DNA of 64,000 nt from Devosia sp. (lineage in GTDB: Bacteria > Pseudomonadota > Alphaproteobacteria > Rhizobiales > Devosiaceae). Location: assembly GCA_028290665.1 (NCBI GenBank), contig JAQGJK010000026.1, positions 26,861-90,860 on the forward strand, written 5' to 3'. Below, piece after piece: positions 45,354 through 55,423 of the stretch. A program made the position numbers and the translations under genes. Under the pieces are notes generated by a model. The model made no database searches and was not told where the DNA came from. It was given only the letters and a program-made list of their open reading frames with translations. How positions within the stretch are numbered: the stretch's first letter is position 1; the number at the start of each line of letters is the position of its first letter.

Positions 45354-46766
45354 ATGCCCATCAGAGCCATGCAAGTAACGCCGCTCGTGCTGGCGGTCGC
45401 CCTGTTCATGGAACAGATGGATTCGACCGTCATCGCCACATCGCTGCCCGCTATCGCGGCCGACATCGGCGCTGAACCGATCTCGCTGAAGCTGGCGTTC
45501 ACGGCCTATTTCGTGGCGCTCGCCATCTTTATCCCGATCAGCGGCTGGATGGCGGACCGGTTCGGGGCCAAGAACATTTTCCGCCTCGCGCTATTCATCT
45601 TCGTCCTTGGCTCGATCAGTTGCGCCTTCTCCAACTCGCTGCTGACCTTCGTCGGTTCGCGCTTTTTCCAGGGCATCGGCTCGTCGATGATGGCCCCGAT
45701 TGCCCGGTTGCTGCTGGTCCGGATGACGCCGCGCAATCAACTGGTCAATGCCATGGCCTGGCTGACCATTCCAGGGCTCGTTGGCCCGCTCGCCGGGCCG
45801 CCGCTCGGGGGGTTCCTGACGACCTATGTCAGCTGGCACTGGATTTTCCTGATCAACGTGCCGATCGGGCTCATCGGCATCGCGCTCGCCACCCGCTTCC
45901 TGCCGGTCATCGATTCCCGCACGCCGCGACCGATCGATTTCACCGGCTTTGTTCTCTGCGGGATTACGTTTGCCGGCATCATCTTCGGCCTTTCGGTCAT
46001 CAGCCTGCCGGCCATCCCGACCGTGACCGGCTATGTTTCAGTCGCTATCGGGATCGTGGCCGGCCTGCTCTACTGGCGGCACACTGGGAGGGTCGAGTTT
46101 CCGATCCTCGACCCCAAAGTGTTGCGCAAACCGCTGTTTCGCGCCGCGACAATCGGCAGTTCCCTCTACCGGATCGGCATCGGCGCATTCCCGTTTCTAT
46201 TGCCGTTAATGCTGCAATTGACGTTCGGGCTGAGCCCGTTCGAGTCCGGCATGATCACGTTCATCAGCGCGATCGGTGCAATCATTTCCAAATTCGTCGC
46301 CGAGCGACTGTTCGCCGCTGCCGGGTTTCCGCGAGTGCTGACCATCGCCGCGTTTCTCGGCTGTGCGATCCTGGCGATCAACGGGCTGTTTTATCCCGAT
46401 ACGCCGCACCTCTATATCTACCTCGTCCTGTTCCTCGGGGGGTTGATCCGGTCGATTTTCTTTACCGGGGTAAATGCCTTCGCCTATGCCGACGTCGATG
46501 AAACCGAGGCCAGCCAGGCGACGGCAATCACCGCTGTCACCCAGCAATTAAGCATCGCGTTTGGCGTGGCACTGGCCGGCGGCGTTCTGGAGGCGTCTCG
46601 CGCCATGCATGGCGGCGAACTGACAGTGTGGGACTTCCACCTCGCCTGGTACATTGTCGCGGTGGTCGCCGCCTCCTCGGCGCTGCAGTTCTTCCGCCTG
46701 CCGCGCGACGCCGGCAGCGATGTTTCGGGCCACCAGGTGACGCCGCTGCCCAAACCCGAGATCTGA
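45354..46766 (+). CDS. Major facilitator transporter (DHA2-like drug efflux type)
   Basis: A 470-residue multi-pass transporter with about 14 hydrophobic segments. The MEQMDSTVIATSLPAIAADIG start and GWMADRFGAKNIF are typical of the DHA2/EmrB drug:proton antiporter class (motif A GxxaDrxGrkxxx). ATG 45354 or 45369 are candidate starts. Substrate unknown. It is followed 6 bp later by a paralogue of the same type, and no EmrA-like adaptor or regulator is adjacent. Confidence 0.88.
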   Translation: MPIRAMQVTPLVLAVALFMEQMDSTVIATSLPAIAADIGAEPISLKLAFTAYFVALAIFIPISGWMADRFGAKNIFRLALFIFVLGSISCAFSNSLLTFVGSRFFQGIGSSMMAPIARLLLVRMTPRNQLVNAMAWLTIPGLVGPLAGPPLGGFLTTYVSWHWIFLINVPIGLIGIALATRFLPVIDSRTPRPIDFTGFVLCGITFAGIIFGLSVISLPAIPTVTGYVSVAIGIVAGLLYWRHTGRVEFPILDPKVLRKPLFRAATIGSSLYRIGIGAFPFLLPLMLQLTFGLSPFESGMITFISAIGAIISKFVAERLFAAAGFPRVLTIAAFLGCAILAINGLFYPDTPHLYIYLVLFLGGLIRSIFFTGVNAFAYADVDETEASQATAITAVTQQLSIAFGVALAGGVLEASRAMHGGELTVWDFHLAWYIVAVVAASSALQFFRLPRDAGSDVSGHQVTPLPKPEI

Positions 46767-46772
46767 GCGCAA

Positions 46773-48164
46773 TTGAACCGGATCACGCCGCTAGTCCTCG
46801 CCGTCGCGCTGTTCATGGAAAACATGGACGCGACGGTGATCGCGACCTCGCTCGCCGCCATCGCCACCGATATCGGCACCGAGCCGATTGCCCTCAAGCT
46901 GGCGCTGACGGCGTACCTCGTGGCGCTGGCAATCTTCATTCCCGTGTCGAGTTGGATGGCCGATCGGTTCGGCTCTAAAAACGTGTTCCGTTGGGCGATA
47001 CTTGTTTTCATCCTCGGCTCGATCGCCTGTGCGTTCGCCAATTCGTTGCTGACCTTCGTCGCCGCGCGGTTCCTGCAGGGCATGGGCGGCGCGATGATGA
47101 CGCCGATTGCCCGTTTGATGCTGGTGCGCGCCACGCCCCGCAACCAACTAGTCAACGCCATGGCATGGCTGACGATTCCAGGGCTGATCGGCCCCATCGT
47201 CGGCCCGCCGTTTGGCGGTTTTCTCACCACGTTCCTGTCGTGGCACTGGATATTCCTGATCAATGTGCCGATCGGGCTTATCGGCATGCTGCTGGTCGGG
47301 AAATTCCTGCCCGAAACCCGGCGCAATACACCGCGCGGCATCGATCTTGTCGGGTTCTTCCTTGCCGGCACGGCGTTCGCGCTGTTTGCCTTCGGCCTCA
47401 GCGTCATCAGTCTGCCGGCGCTGCCGCCAATCATTGGCATCATCGCGACCATCACCGGCATCGCCATCGGCGCGGTCTATGCGCGGCATGCCTTCCGGGT
47501 CGAAAATCCCATCCTTGATCTCCGGCTGTTCCGTTTCCCGTTCTTCCGCTCGGCAGTGTTCGCTGGCACGTTTTTCCGCCTCGGCGTTGGAGCGACGCCG
47601 TTTCTGTTCCCACTCTTGCTGCAAATCGTCTACGGCATGACTCCGTTTCAATCGGGATCGATTACCTTCGCCACCGCCGTCGGCGCTCTCGTGGCGAAGT
47701 TCCCCGCAAGCTGGATTTTCCGCAATTTTGGCTTTCGTGCCGCTCTCGTCGCCGCGACCGGCCTCGCGACGCTCGGCATTATCGCAATGGCGTTTTACGA
47801 CCCGGTCATTCCACTTGCAGTGGTCGTGGCGGTGCTGCTCGGGTTCGGTTTCGCCCAGTCGATCTTCTGGACCGGCGCTAGCGCCTTCGTGTTTGCCGAC
47901 ATTGATGACAAGGATTCCGGCCAGGCCAATGTCATCAGCCAGGTTTGGGGCCAGCTCAATTTTGCCCTTGGCGTGGCGCTCGGCGGCGGCGTGCTCGAAG
48001 CGAGCCACCTCATCCGCGGCGGTGAAATCGATGTCCATGATTTCCAGGCAGCGTTTCTCGTCTGCGCCGCGGTCTGTACCCTGTCGACCGCATTGTTCTT
48101 GCGCCTGCCGAAAAACGCCGGCTCAGCTTTGCATAGCCATCCGACCGGCGACGGCTCAGAATAG
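46773..48164 (+). CDS. Major facilitator transporter, tandem paralogue
   Basis: A 463-residue transporter clearly homologous along its whole length to the preceding gene: both share MDxTVIATSL, TPRNQLVNAMAWLTIPGL, SWHWIFLINVPIGLIG and IRSIFF/QSIFW-like segments. The start is TTG 46773. The two probably arose by tandem duplication and then diverged, particularly in the loops and the last third. They may form a heterodimer or have split substrate ranges; both ideas are inference. Confidence 0.87.
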   Translation: MNRITPLVLAVALFMENMDATVIATSLAAIATDIGTEPIALKLALTAYLVALAIFIPVSSWMADRFGSKNVFRWAILVFILGSIACAFANSLLTFVAARFLQGMGGAMMTPIARLMLVRATPRNQLVNAMAWLTIPGLIGPIVGPPFGGFLTTFLSWHWIFLINVPIGLIGMLLVGKFLPETRRNTPRGIDLVGFFLAGTAFALFAFGLSVISLPALPPIIGIIATITGIAIGAVYARHAFRVENPILDLRLFRFPFFRSAVFAGTFFRLGVGATPFLFPLLLQIVYGMTPFQSGSITFATAVGALVAKFPASWIFRNFGFRAALVAATGLATLGIIAMAFYDPVIPLAVVVAVLLGFGFAQSIFWTGASAFVFADIDDKDSGQANVISQVWGQLNFALGVALGGGVLEASHLIRGGEIDVHDFQAAFLVCAAVCTLSTALFLRLPKNAGSALHSHPTGDGSE

Positions 48165-48187
48165 GCGACACTCGGAGAGTCGCCATC

Positions 48188-48373
48188 ATGCGCATCGGTC
48201 TCAATATCCTCGGTATCATCCTCGTTCTGCTCGGCGGGCTATGGGCCCTGCAGGGCTCCAACATGCTCGCTGGTAGCGCAATGAGTGGACAATCGATGTG
48301 GCTTTATATCGGCATCATCGTGCTGATTATCGGCCTTGTCGTGCTGTGGTGGATCAATCTCCGCCGCCGATAA
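48188..48373 (+). CDS. Small two-helix membrane protein
   Basis: A 61-residue protein, [22 protein letters not shown] onward, with two membrane helices (about 4-22 and 38-56), a short polar loop and a basic RRR end. Similar small proteins are frequent in Hyphomicrobiales, from memory, without known function. Preceded by GGAGAG 8 nt upstream. Its end overlaps that of convergent rlmE by 20 bp. Confidence 0.75.
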   Translation: MRIGLNILGIILVLLGGLWALQGSNMLAGSAMSGQSMWLYIGIIVLIIGLVVLWWINLRRR

Positions 48374-49082
48374 CCCGGTTGTCGCCGCGGAAGCCCTTCG
48401 CCACCAGATAAGTCTCCGCCGAGTCCTTCCGGCTCGACGGCGGCTTGGCATGGAATGTCGTGGCGAAGCTGCGCTTCAGCATCGCCAGCAATTCATGCTC
48501 GGTGCCGCCCTGAAACACCTTGGCGATGAACGAACCGCCCGGCGCCAGCACCTGCACGGCGAAATCGGCGGCGATCTCGACAAGGCTGACAATGCGTAGA
48601 TGATCGGTCGGGCGGTGCCCGGTCGTCGGCCAGGCCATGTCCGACATCACCAGATCGGCCTTGTGCCCACCCAGCGCCGCGATCAGATTGGCCGGCGCAC
48701 TTTCCTCGGTGAAATCCTGCTTGAGCAGGATGACGCCCGGCACCGGGTCCATATCGATATAATCGATGCCGACGACCAGCGGATTGCTCTCCCGCGATCC
48801 GGTTTCACGTGCCGCGACCTGCGACCAGCCCCCGGGGGCGGCACCGAGATCAATGACGCGATTGCCGGGGTGCAGCAAATGGTGCTTCTCGTTCAGCTCG
48901 ATCAGCTTGAACGCCGCGCGCGACTTGTAGCCTTCGGCCTTGGCGCGGGCCACGTAGGGGTCGTTCAGTTGCCGCTCAAGCCAAATCGTCGAGGAGTGCT
49001 TGCGGTTACGGGCGGTTTTTACCCGCACCTTCAGATCGTGGATCGATTGGCGGCCAGCGCCGCCGCCGGGTGATTTAGCCAT
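48354..49082 (-). CDS. rlmE: 23S rRNA (uridine-2552-2'-O)-methyltransferase RlmE
   Basis: Methylates U2552 in the A-loop of 23S rRNA (FtsJ/RrmJ). The 242-residue product has the SAM motif [15 protein letters not shown] at 77-91 and the catalytic tetrad Lys53, Asp148, Lys188, Glu223. The N-terminal 25 residues are basic. ATG 49082 is preferred to the upstream in-frame start at 49109, which lies inside the Ppx/GppA gene. The two genes overlap by 8 bp. Confidence 0.94.
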   Translation of the reverse strand: MAKSPGGGAGRQSIHDLKVRVKTARNRKHSSTIWLERQLNDPYVARAKAEGYKSRAAFKLIELNEKHHLLHPGNRVIDLGAAPGGWSQVAARETGSRESNPLVVGIDYIDMDPVPGVILLKQDFTEESAPANLIAALGGHKADLVMSDMAWPTTGHRPTDHLRIVSLVEIAADFAVQVLAPGGSFIAKVFQGGTEHELLAMLKRSFATTFHAKPPSSRKDSAETYLVAKGFRGDNRVIGGGD

Positions 49083-50265
49083 GTCGGCTCCTGTAAGGCA
49101 CGCGGCCACGGCCGAGCGTTCTGTCCGCGTCCATCATCGAAATCAACATGCCTTCTCGCAACCCGCGGTCGGCGACACGGACGCGCTTCGCCGGCCATTC
49201 GCGCCGGATGGCCTCGAAAATGGCACATCCCGGCAGCACCAGATCGGCGCGATCCCGGCCGATGCAGGAATGCGCCACGCGCCGCTCATAGGGCATGTTG
49301 AGCAGGGCCCGCATCGTGGCATCGACTTCGGCTGTCGTCAGCCACAGCCCGTCGACCTTCTGGCGCTCATACCGTTCGAGCCCGAGATGCAGCCCGGCAA
49401 GCGTCGTCACCGTACCGGACGTGCCGATCAGGTGCACCGGCTGCTGGCCGATCATCTGGCGCAGTTTTTCGCGCCCACGGAACTGCCGCAGATGCCCGGC
49501 GACGAACTGCACCATCGCCTCGAAGGATTCCGGCGTTACATCGATGCCGCCGAATTTCTCGGCAATCGAGACCACCCCCACCGGCAGCGATTGCCAGGAG
49601 CGGATCGAAGCCGGCATGCTGCCCTGCGATTTCGGCCTGCCGCCGCGAAAATCGAGCCAGGCCAGCTCCGACGACCCGCCACCGATGTCGAACATGAGCG
49701 CGCCCATTGCCTCCTTTTCGATGAGGTCGGCGCAGCCGGTAACGGCGAGTTCCGCCTCGGTGCGGCGATCGACGATTTCGAGCAAAAGGCCGAGTTCCGC
49801 CTGCACCCGCGCGATAAACTCCGCACCATTTTCCGCCGCCCGGCAGGCCTCGGTGGCGATCAGCCGCATCCGCGCCGGTTCATGTTCGCGCAATTTGTTG
49901 CGGCAATGCCGAAGCGCTTCGAGCGTCCGGTCCATCGCCGCTTCCCCGAGCCGGCCGGAGGTCGATACCCCCTCGCCCAGCCGGACGATGCGGGTAAAGC
50001 CGTCGATGACGCGAAAGCCGTTGTCATGGGGACGTGCGATCAGCAGCCGGCAATTGTTGGTGCCAAGGTCGAGCGCCGCGTAAAGCGGCCCGCGATGGCG
50101 CCGCTGTGGCGTTATCTCTGCGCCTGCCGTCCGCTTTCCGCCGCCGTTCGCCGGTGCCTGTCCGTCGTCTGCGGAACCCACCTCCGGCATGGTGCCGGAA
50201 ACGGGGCGGAGAGCCGCCCCGGTGTCCCCGCCGGGTACGGCTACGGACCGAACGTCGTCGGTCAC
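49075..50265 (-). CDS. Ppx/GppA-family phosphatase
   Basis: A 396-residue member of the exopolyphosphatase/guanosine pentaphosphatase family (actin-like ATPase fold). The phosphate-1 motif [14 protein letters not shown], the [13 protein letters not shown] phosphate-2 motif and [12 protein letters not shown] are intact. The N-terminal 55 residues before ALDLG are low-complexity. The start GTG 50265 is chosen for its GGAGA ribosome site 8 nt upstream; the longer open frame (to 50526) overlaps the divergent acyltransferase gene. Overlap with rlmE indicates an operon. Substrate (polyP or pppGpp) is not decided by sequence. Confidence 0.9.
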   Translation of the reverse strand: MTDDVRSVAVPGGDTGAALRPVSGTMPEVGSADDGQAPANGGGKRTAGAEITPQRRHRGPLYAALDLGTNNCRLLIARPHDNGFRVIDGFTRIVRLGEGVSTSGRLGEAAMDRTLEALRHCRNKLREHEPARMRLIATEACRAAENGAEFIARVQAELGLLLEIVDRRTEAELAVTGCADLIEKEAMGALMFDIGGGSSELAWLDFRGGRPKSQGSMPASIRSWQSLPVGVVSIAEKFGGIDVTPESFEAMVQFVAGHLRQFRGREKLRQMIGQQPVHLIGTSGTVTTLAGLHLGLERYERQKVDGLWLTTAEVDATMRALLNMPYERRVAHSCIGRDRADLVLPGCAIFEAIRREWPAKRVRVADRGLREGMLISMMDADRTLGRGRVPYRSRHG

Positions 50266-50425
50266 TCGCCAATCTCCATCCGCGCGGTCGCGAGGCCCGG
50301 CCAAAACCGGATGCGCCCGTGCGCGGTCTGTCTCAGTGTCGGGGTCGATCCTAGAGCAAGCCGTCGGCGCATGCAACGCGCGCTGTCGCCGCGGTCCGTA
50401 GTCATTGCACTGGCTTGACCGGCGA

Positions 50426-51475
50426 GTGACTGCCAAGAATAACCATGGAGCAATCCCTTCAGTCACCGACTTGAAACCGAAAACGACGCGGATCGAATGG
50501 ATCGACAGCGCCAAGGGCCTCTCCATCCTGCTGGTCGTGTTCTACCATGCGACCACGACGCTGGCCGCGGTGGGCGCGCCGGTACAGGCGCTGAGCATTG
50601 TCAATGACGCCCTGCAACCCGTTCGCCTGCCGCTGTTGTTCCTTGCGGCCGGGCTGGTCGCCGGGTCAGCATTGTCGTGGCCGCTGTCCAGGATTTGGCT
50701 GCGCCGCATCGCCCTCTATGCCTACCTGTTCATCCTCTGGTCGGTGATCCGCTTTGCGTTCTTTGCCATTGTGCCCAACCCGACGAATTTGAGCGAAGGC
50801 CGCAATCTTTCGTCCCTGCCGGGATTCATCCTGCAGCCCGATAACGGCGCGTGGTTCCTTTGGGCGCTTGGGATTTTCTTTTTCCTTGCGGCCATGACAC
50901 GAGGAATCGACCGCAGATTCATGTTACCCGTGGCGGCCTTTGCCGCCCTGCTGGGGTTCGGCGACATCCTGCCAATCAGCTTCAGTGCAGCTAACCTGCT
51001 GAAATTCTTTCTCTTCTTTTATGCGGGCTGGCGATATCGTGGTGCGATTACCGCTATGGTCGAGCGCCGTTCCGGCTTGTTTCTCGCCACCTTGCCAATT
51101 TACGCCGCCGTGCTCGTGCTCGACTGGGCCAGCGACAGCCATTGGCTCTCCGGCGCCTTCCTGCTCATTGCCGCCATACTCGCCACGACCACCGTGCCCG
51201 TCGCCCTCCGCCTCGTCAGCGGCACCTGCCTCGGCAGCACGCTTGCCTATTTCGGCCGCCACAGTCTCTCGATCTACCTCATCCACTTCCCCATCGTCGC
51301 GTTCCTCGCCATTGCCTTCGATCGCACTGCCCTCAAAACGGCTTCTGCAGCGCTCATCCTGCCGCTTGTCACCAGCGCAATTGCCGTGATCACGTCACTC
51401 GCCCTAGAACGCAGCGCCGACCGCGCCGGACTCTCCCGCTGGCTGTTCCGATTGCCCATTCGCAACACCGCCTGA
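50426..51475 (+). CDS. Acyltransferase-3 / fucose 4-O-acetylase-like membrane protein
   Basis: A protein of about 349 residues with roughly ten membrane helices. The segment RIEWIDSAKGLSILLVVFYHATTT near the N-terminus, with the conserved His, marks the acyltransferase-3 family, closer to the fucose 4-O-acetylase-like branch than the 38813 gene. GRHSLSIYLIHFPIV near the C-terminus is also typical. The start is uncertain: GTG 50426, TTG 50471 and TTG 50405 are candidates and none has a good ribosome site. The acceptor is probably a surface glycan. Confidence 0.82.
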   Translation: MTAKNNHGAIPSVTDLKPKTTRIEWIDSAKGLSILLVVFYHATTTLAAVGAPVQALSIVNDALQPVRLPLLFLAAGLVAGSALSWPLSRIWLRRIALYAYLFILWSVIRFAFFAIVPNPTNLSEGRNLSSLPGFILQPDNGAWFLWALGIFFFLAAMTRGIDRRFMLPVAAFAALLGFGDILPISFSAANLLKFFLFFYAGWRYRGAITAMVERRSGLFLATLPIYAAVLVLDWASDSHWLSGAFLLIAAILATTTVPVALRLVSGTCLGSTLAYFGRHSLSIYLIHFPIVAFLAIAFDRTALKTASAALILPLVTSAIAVITSLALERSADRAGLSRWLFRLPIRNTA

Positions 51476-51558
51476 ACCGCCGCTTGCAATCCGGCCAAGC
51501 GATGGCTATATCGAGCGCCGCGCGCACATGCGCCCAACGGCACGCAGCCGTCCCCTGC

Positions 51559-51632
51559 TGGGGAATAGTTCAACGGTAGAACTACGGACTCTGACTCCGT
51601 CAATCTTGGTTCGAATCCAGGTTCCCCAGCCA
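51559..51632 (+). tRNA. tRNA-Gln (anticodon CTG)
   Basis: A complete cloverleaf: acceptor TGGGGAA pairs with TTCCCCA, anticodon stem ACGGA/TCCGT encloses CTCTGAC with anticodon CTG, and the T-loop TTCGAATC is standard. Discriminator G is followed by an encoded CCA (51630-51632). It reads CAG codons. It sits alone between the acyltransferase and SDR genes. No integrase or attachment-site duplication was seen next to it. Confidence 0.95.
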
Positions 51633-51756
51633 GCTCTTCCCACAATGTATCCGCCCTCTTTGGTCTCCGTCTGCGAACGGCCTCACCCACACCCTTCCGC
51701 CTTGACCATTCCCTCCTCCACCGCCACGGTGCGCGATAACTCTGGGAGGAGAAAGC

Positions 51757-52500
51757 ATGGGTCGGCTGGATGGGAAGGTAGCGTTTTTGACGGGTGCCGG
51801 GGCGGGGATTGGGCGGGCTACGGCGGTGGCGTTTGCGCGTGAGGGGGCGCGGGTGATTGCGACCGATCGTGATGCGGCGGCGATCGCAGCGCTCGGCGCG
51901 GAACTCGGGGCGCCGCATGAGGCATTCGCGCTCGACGTGACCGATCACGCGGCGCTGCAGGCAGCGGCGAAGGGGCGGGCCGATGTCGATGTGCTGTTCA
52001 ACTGCGCCGGCTGGGTGCATCAGGGCATGCTCGAAAACACCGCCATCGCCGATTGGCAGCGCTCGTTCGATATCAACGTCACCGGCATGTTCGTGCTAAC
52101 GCAGGCGTTCCTGCCACACTTTATTGCGCGGGGCGGCGCTTCGATCATCAACGTCGCTTCGGTCGCGTCATCGATCAAGGGCGTGGTCAACCGCGTTGGC
52201 TACATGGCCAGCAAGGCGGCGGTGATCGGTTTGTCGAAATCCATCGCCAAGGACTATATGGACAAGGGCATCCGGGTGAACACCATCTGCCCTGGCACCG
52301 TCGATTCCCCGTCCCTGCACGATCGCGCCCGCAGCCTCGGCGAGGAAACCGAGATCATGAAGACCTTCGTCGCCCGCCAGCCGATCGGCCGGATGGCGAA
52401 GCCCGAGGAAATGGCCGGCATTGCGGTGTGGCTCGCGAGCGATGAATCGTCCTACGTCACCGGCAGCGACGTCATCGCGGATGGCGGGATCACCCTCTAG
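51757..52500 (+). CDS. SDR oxidoreductase (BDH2 / 2-keto-3-deoxy-fuconate dehydrogenase-like)
   Basis: A 247-residue SDR. TGAGAGIG at 12-19, FNCAGWV, and the SVASS, Tyr and Lys catalytic residues in GYMASKAAVIGLSKSIA are present. The segment VNTICPGTVDSPSL matches 2-keto-3-deoxy-L-fuconate dehydrogenases and type 2 hydroxybutyrate dehydrogenases. The AGGAG upstream supports ATG 51757. It is convergent with a lactonase-family gene overlapping by 4 bp; the pairing of a sugar-acid dehydrogenase with a lactonase would fit sugar oxidation, but they are on opposite strands. Confidence 0.86.
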   Translation: MGRLDGKVAFLTGAGAGIGRATAVAFAREGARVIATDRDAAAIAALGAELGAPHEAFALDVTDHAALQAAAKGRADVDVLFNCAGWVHQGMLENTAIADWQRSFDINVTGMFVLTQAFLPHFIARGGASIINVASVASSIKGVVNRVGYMASKAAVIGLSKSIAKDYMDKGIRVNTICPGTVDSPSLHDRARSLGEETEIMKTFVARQPIGRMAKPEEMAGIAVWLASDESSYVTGSDVIADGGITL

Positions 52501-53561
52501 AAGGCGATACAGGTGGGGGTGCCTACGGCAATATCGTGGCGGTGCTTGAGTGGTGCTGAACTCACGCTGAAGACGCTAAGGCGGTCGCTGTCCTGGTTGG
52601 CGACGAGCAACCACTGCCCCGACGGATCGAAGGCGAAATGGCGGGGCGTGGCGCCGCCGCTGGCGACGACTTCCAGCAGCTTCGGCGTCCCGTCGCTCAG
52701 GACGCTGAACATCGAGATGCTGTCGTGGAAGCGGTTGGCGACGTAGAAAAACCGCTCGTCCGGCCCCCAGTGGATTTCCGAGCACGCGGAATTACCGGTG
52801 AAATCGGGCGGCAATGTCGAGGCGGTACCGAGCAGCGTCAGCGTGCCGTTGGCGGTGTCGAGACCCAGCACCGCCGCCTCGTTGGCCAGTTCGCCACTGA
52901 CGACGACGAGCGGTTGAGTGGCGTGGAAATCGAAATGGCGTGGCCCGAAGCCGGCCGGCAGGACGCCTTCGCCATGCGGCGTCAATTGCCCGGTCGCGGC
53001 GTCGAAGGCATGGATCATCACCCGGTCGATGCCCAGATCGGCCACCAGCACGAAGCGGTTGTCGGGCGTGGCGCGGGCACAATGGGCGTGCGGCCGCTCC
53101 TGCCGGTCGCGATTGGGACCAGAGCCGCTGTGGCGGACTTCGCTGACGCGTGGACCGACACTGCCATCGGCAAGGATCGGGAATACGCTGACCGAGGCAT
53201 CGAGCGCCTCGCGTGGCGCGGCACCGGCATAGTGGGCGGCGAACACCCACTTGCCGCTGCGATCGACCGATACATGGGCCGGCGTCATGCCACCGCTCGG
53301 CTGCACGGCGAGGGCTGAAAGCTTGGCCATGTCGAAGGCGGAGACGGTACCTTCGGTCGCGCCGGACAACTCGTTGACGGCGTAGGCGCAGTCTCCCGCC
53401 CGGGCGACGAAGGTCGGATTGATTGACGGGACCGAGCCGAGCAACACCGCCTGCCCCGTCGCATCATCGAATTCATAGGCCGAGACACCCGGCGCTGTCG
53501 CAGTCTTGGCATAGCCGACCGGGCTCGACACGCCGCCGAGATACATCAGGTGCTTGGTCAT
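52497..53561 (-). CDS. Lactonase-family (YbhE/Pgl-like) seven-bladed beta-propeller
   Basis: A 354-residue protein of the cycloisomerase-2/6-phosphogluconolactonase (YbhE) family. Repeated blades carry GPRHFDFH, GATPRHFAFDPSGQWLLVANQ and NPTFV/HVSVDRSGKWVF patterns; the propeller His-Arg residues (PRH, HAHC) lie on the top face. It could hydrolyse 6-phosphogluconolactone or another sugar lactone. No signal peptide. It is downstream of the TauE/SafE gene on the same strand with a 3-bp gap. Confidence 0.88.
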   Translation of the reverse strand: MTKHLMYLGGVSSPVGYAKTATAPGVSAYEFDDATGQAVLLGSVPSINPTFVARAGDCAYAVNELSGATEGTVSAFDMAKLSALAVQPSGGMTPAHVSVDRSGKWVFAAHYAGAAPREALDASVSVFPILADGSVGPRVSEVRHSGSGPNRDRQERPHAHCARATPDNRFVLVADLGIDRVMIHAFDAATGQLTPHGEGVLPAGFGPRHFDFHATQPLVVVSGELANEAAVLGLDTANGTLTLLGTASTLPPDFTGNSACSEIHWGPDERFFYVANRFHDSISMFSVLSDGTPKLLEVVASGGATPRHFAFDPSGQWLLVANQDSDRLSVFSVSSAPLKHRHDIAVGTPTCIAF

Positions 53562-53564
53562 CGT

Positions 53565-54401
53565 TCAGGTCCCGAAAAACACGGAATACAACATACGGAT
53601 CGCCGTCAGCGCGAGGAAGACGGCGAAGGCGAACTTCAGCGCGCGGACTGGCAACGCGTGTGCGGCCCGGGCGCCGACTGGGGCCAGCAGCATCGAAGTC
53701 GGCAGGATCAGGATCAGGCCGATGAGGCTGACGAAGCCGAGCGACAGCGGCGGCAGATCGGGCTTGCCCCAGCCGCCGATGATCATGCCGATGGTGCCGG
53801 GCACCCCGATGGCGAAGCCGATGGCCGAGGCAGTGCCGACGGCCTTGTGGATGGGATAGCCCACCAGCGTCATCGCCGGCACGCTCAGCGTCCCGCCGCC
53901 GATGCCCATCAGCGACGAGATCAACCCGATCACGGCTGCCATGGCGCGCTGTGCCCAGGTCCCGGGGAGCTGGTTGGCCAGCCGCCATTCCGGGCGCGAT
54001 ACGATCATGTAAATGGCGACGATCAGCGCGACGAACCCGAAGATCGCGGTCAGCATTTCGCCGCTGATGAACGCCGCGAGCTGGGTGCCGATGATGACCC
54101 CGACGACGATGCCCGGAGTCCAGCGCCGCAGCAACGCCCAATCGACTGCGCCGCGGCTGTTATGAGCGCGGACCGACATGGCGGAAGTGAAAATGATGGT
54201 CGACAACGAAGTGCCGACGGCGATGTGCATCTTCACGTCCTCGGGCACGCCGAGCGCGGTAAACACATAATACAGCACGGGCACGATGACGATGCCCCCG
54301 CCCACCCCGAGCAGCCCGGCGATGAACCCGGCAACGACGCCGGTGGCCAGCAGGGCAGTGACATAGAGCGCGATATCGACGGGAGTGAGGGCGGTGAACA
54401 T
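53565..54401 (-). CDS. TauE/SafE-family sulfite/sulfonate exporter
   Basis: A 278-residue membrane protein with about eight helices in two repeats. Both halves carry the family Gly motif: GFIAGLLGVGGGIVIVPVL near residues 25-43 and GLISSLMGIGGGTLSVPAM near 152-170. Members export sulfite, sulfoacetate or related anions. ATG 54401 is preferred over an upstream in-frame start at 54515, which would enter the nadC region. Divergent from nadC across 95 bp. Confidence 0.9.
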   Translation of the reverse strand: MFTALTPVDIALYVTALLATGVVAGFIAGLLGVGGGIVIVPVLYYVFTALGVPEDVKMHIAVGTSLSTIIFTSAMSVRAHNSRGAVDWALLRRWTPGIVVGVIIGTQLAAFISGEMLTAIFGFVALIVAIYMIVSRPEWRLANQLPGTWAQRAMAAVIGLISSLMGIGGGTLSVPAMTLVGYPIHKAVGTASAIGFAIGVPGTIGMIIGGWGKPDLPPLSLGFVSLIGLILILPTSMLLAPVGARAAHALPVRALKFAFAVFLALTAIRMLYSVFFGT

Positions 54402-54496
54402 GATTGCGAAAGAACATGCCCGGCGCTGATTTTCAAACGAAAAGGCGCTGCGACAACAGGCTGGCGGCACTGCGCCGCGGCAGCTAAAGCTGTGCG

Positions 54497-55360
54497 ATGG
54501 CCAATCCTTTTCCATCGCTGCCGCATCTGCTGGTCGAAGCCGCCGTGAAAGCGGCGCTACTCGAAGATCTGGGCCTTGCCGGTGATCTCACCAGCCAGGC
54601 CACCCTGCCGATCGAGGCGACGGCGCAGGCCGTGATGGGGTCGCGAGAGGCCGGAACCGTCGCCGGACTGGCCATGGCCGCAGCAGCCTTCAGGCTGATC
54701 GGCGGCGATGTGACGTTCGAACCCGCTCTGCATGATGGCGACAGCGTCGAGCGCGGTACGGTCGTGGCGCGGGTCTGGGGCAATGCGCGGATGGTGATGG
54801 GGGCCGAGCGCGTGGCGCTCAACTTCGTCAATCACCTCTCGGGGATCGCGACCCTGACCCGGCGCTATGTCGACGAGATCGCTGGCACTGGCGCCAGGAT
54901 TTGCGACACTCGCAAGACCACCCCGGGGCTTCGGGCCTTTGAGAAATACGCCGTCCGCTGCGGTGGCGGCGCCAATCATCGGTTCGCCCTCGATGACGCC
55001 ATCCTGGTCAAGGACAATCACATCGCGGTCGCCGGCGGTGTCGCCAAAGCCTACGCCGCCGCGCGGGCCTTTGCCGGCCACCTCGTCAGCATCGAAATCG
55101 AAGTCACCAGCCTCGCCGAACTCGAAGAAGCGCTTGGCGCCGGCGCGCGCATCGTGCTGCTCGACAACATGGGCGTCGCGACATTGCGCGAAGCAGTGCG
55201 GCTCACAGCTGGACGGGCGGTGCTTGAGGCCTCGGGCGGGGTCAAGCTCGAGACGGTGCGCGCTATCGCCGAGACCGGGGTCGACATGATTTCGACCAGC
55301 CAGATTACCATGGCGGCGCCGCCGCTCGATCTCGGGCTCGACGTCGATATCGGTGGTTGA
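54497..55360 (+). CDS. nadC: Nicotinate-nucleotide pyrophosphorylase (carboxylating)
   Basis: Quinolinate phosphoribosyltransferase of de novo NAD synthesis. The 287-residue protein has EDLGLAGDLTSQATLP, LNFVNHLSGIAT, CDTRKTTPGLR and YAVRCGGGANHR, with DDAILVKDNHI and a C-terminal barrel end ISTSQITMAAPPLDLGLD. All active-site Arg/Lys/His positions visible are conserved. No nadA or nadB lies adjacent. Confidence 0.96.
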   Translation: MANPFPSLPHLLVEAAVKAALLEDLGLAGDLTSQATLPIEATAQAVMGSREAGTVAGLAMAAAAFRLIGGDVTFEPALHDGDSVERGTVVARVWGNARMVMGAERVALNFVNHLSGIATLTRRYVDEIAGTGARICDTRKTTPGLRAFEKYAVRCGGGANHRFALDDAILVKDNHIAVAGGVAKAYAAARAFAGHLVSIEIEVTSLAELEEALGAGARIVLLDNMGVATLREAVRLTAGRAVLEASGGVKLETVRAIAETGVDMISTSQITMAAPPLDLGLDVDIGG

Positions 55361-55423
55361 GCCGTCGGGTGGACAGGTCCGCCCGGCCCGCCTAAAAGCG
55401 GCCCGACAGCCTCAGGTTAGCCG

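Noticed and set aside
51559..51632. tRNA-Gln as an integration site for a mobile element
   Set aside because: No integrase and no duplicated tRNA 3' end were found in the neighbouring kilobases.
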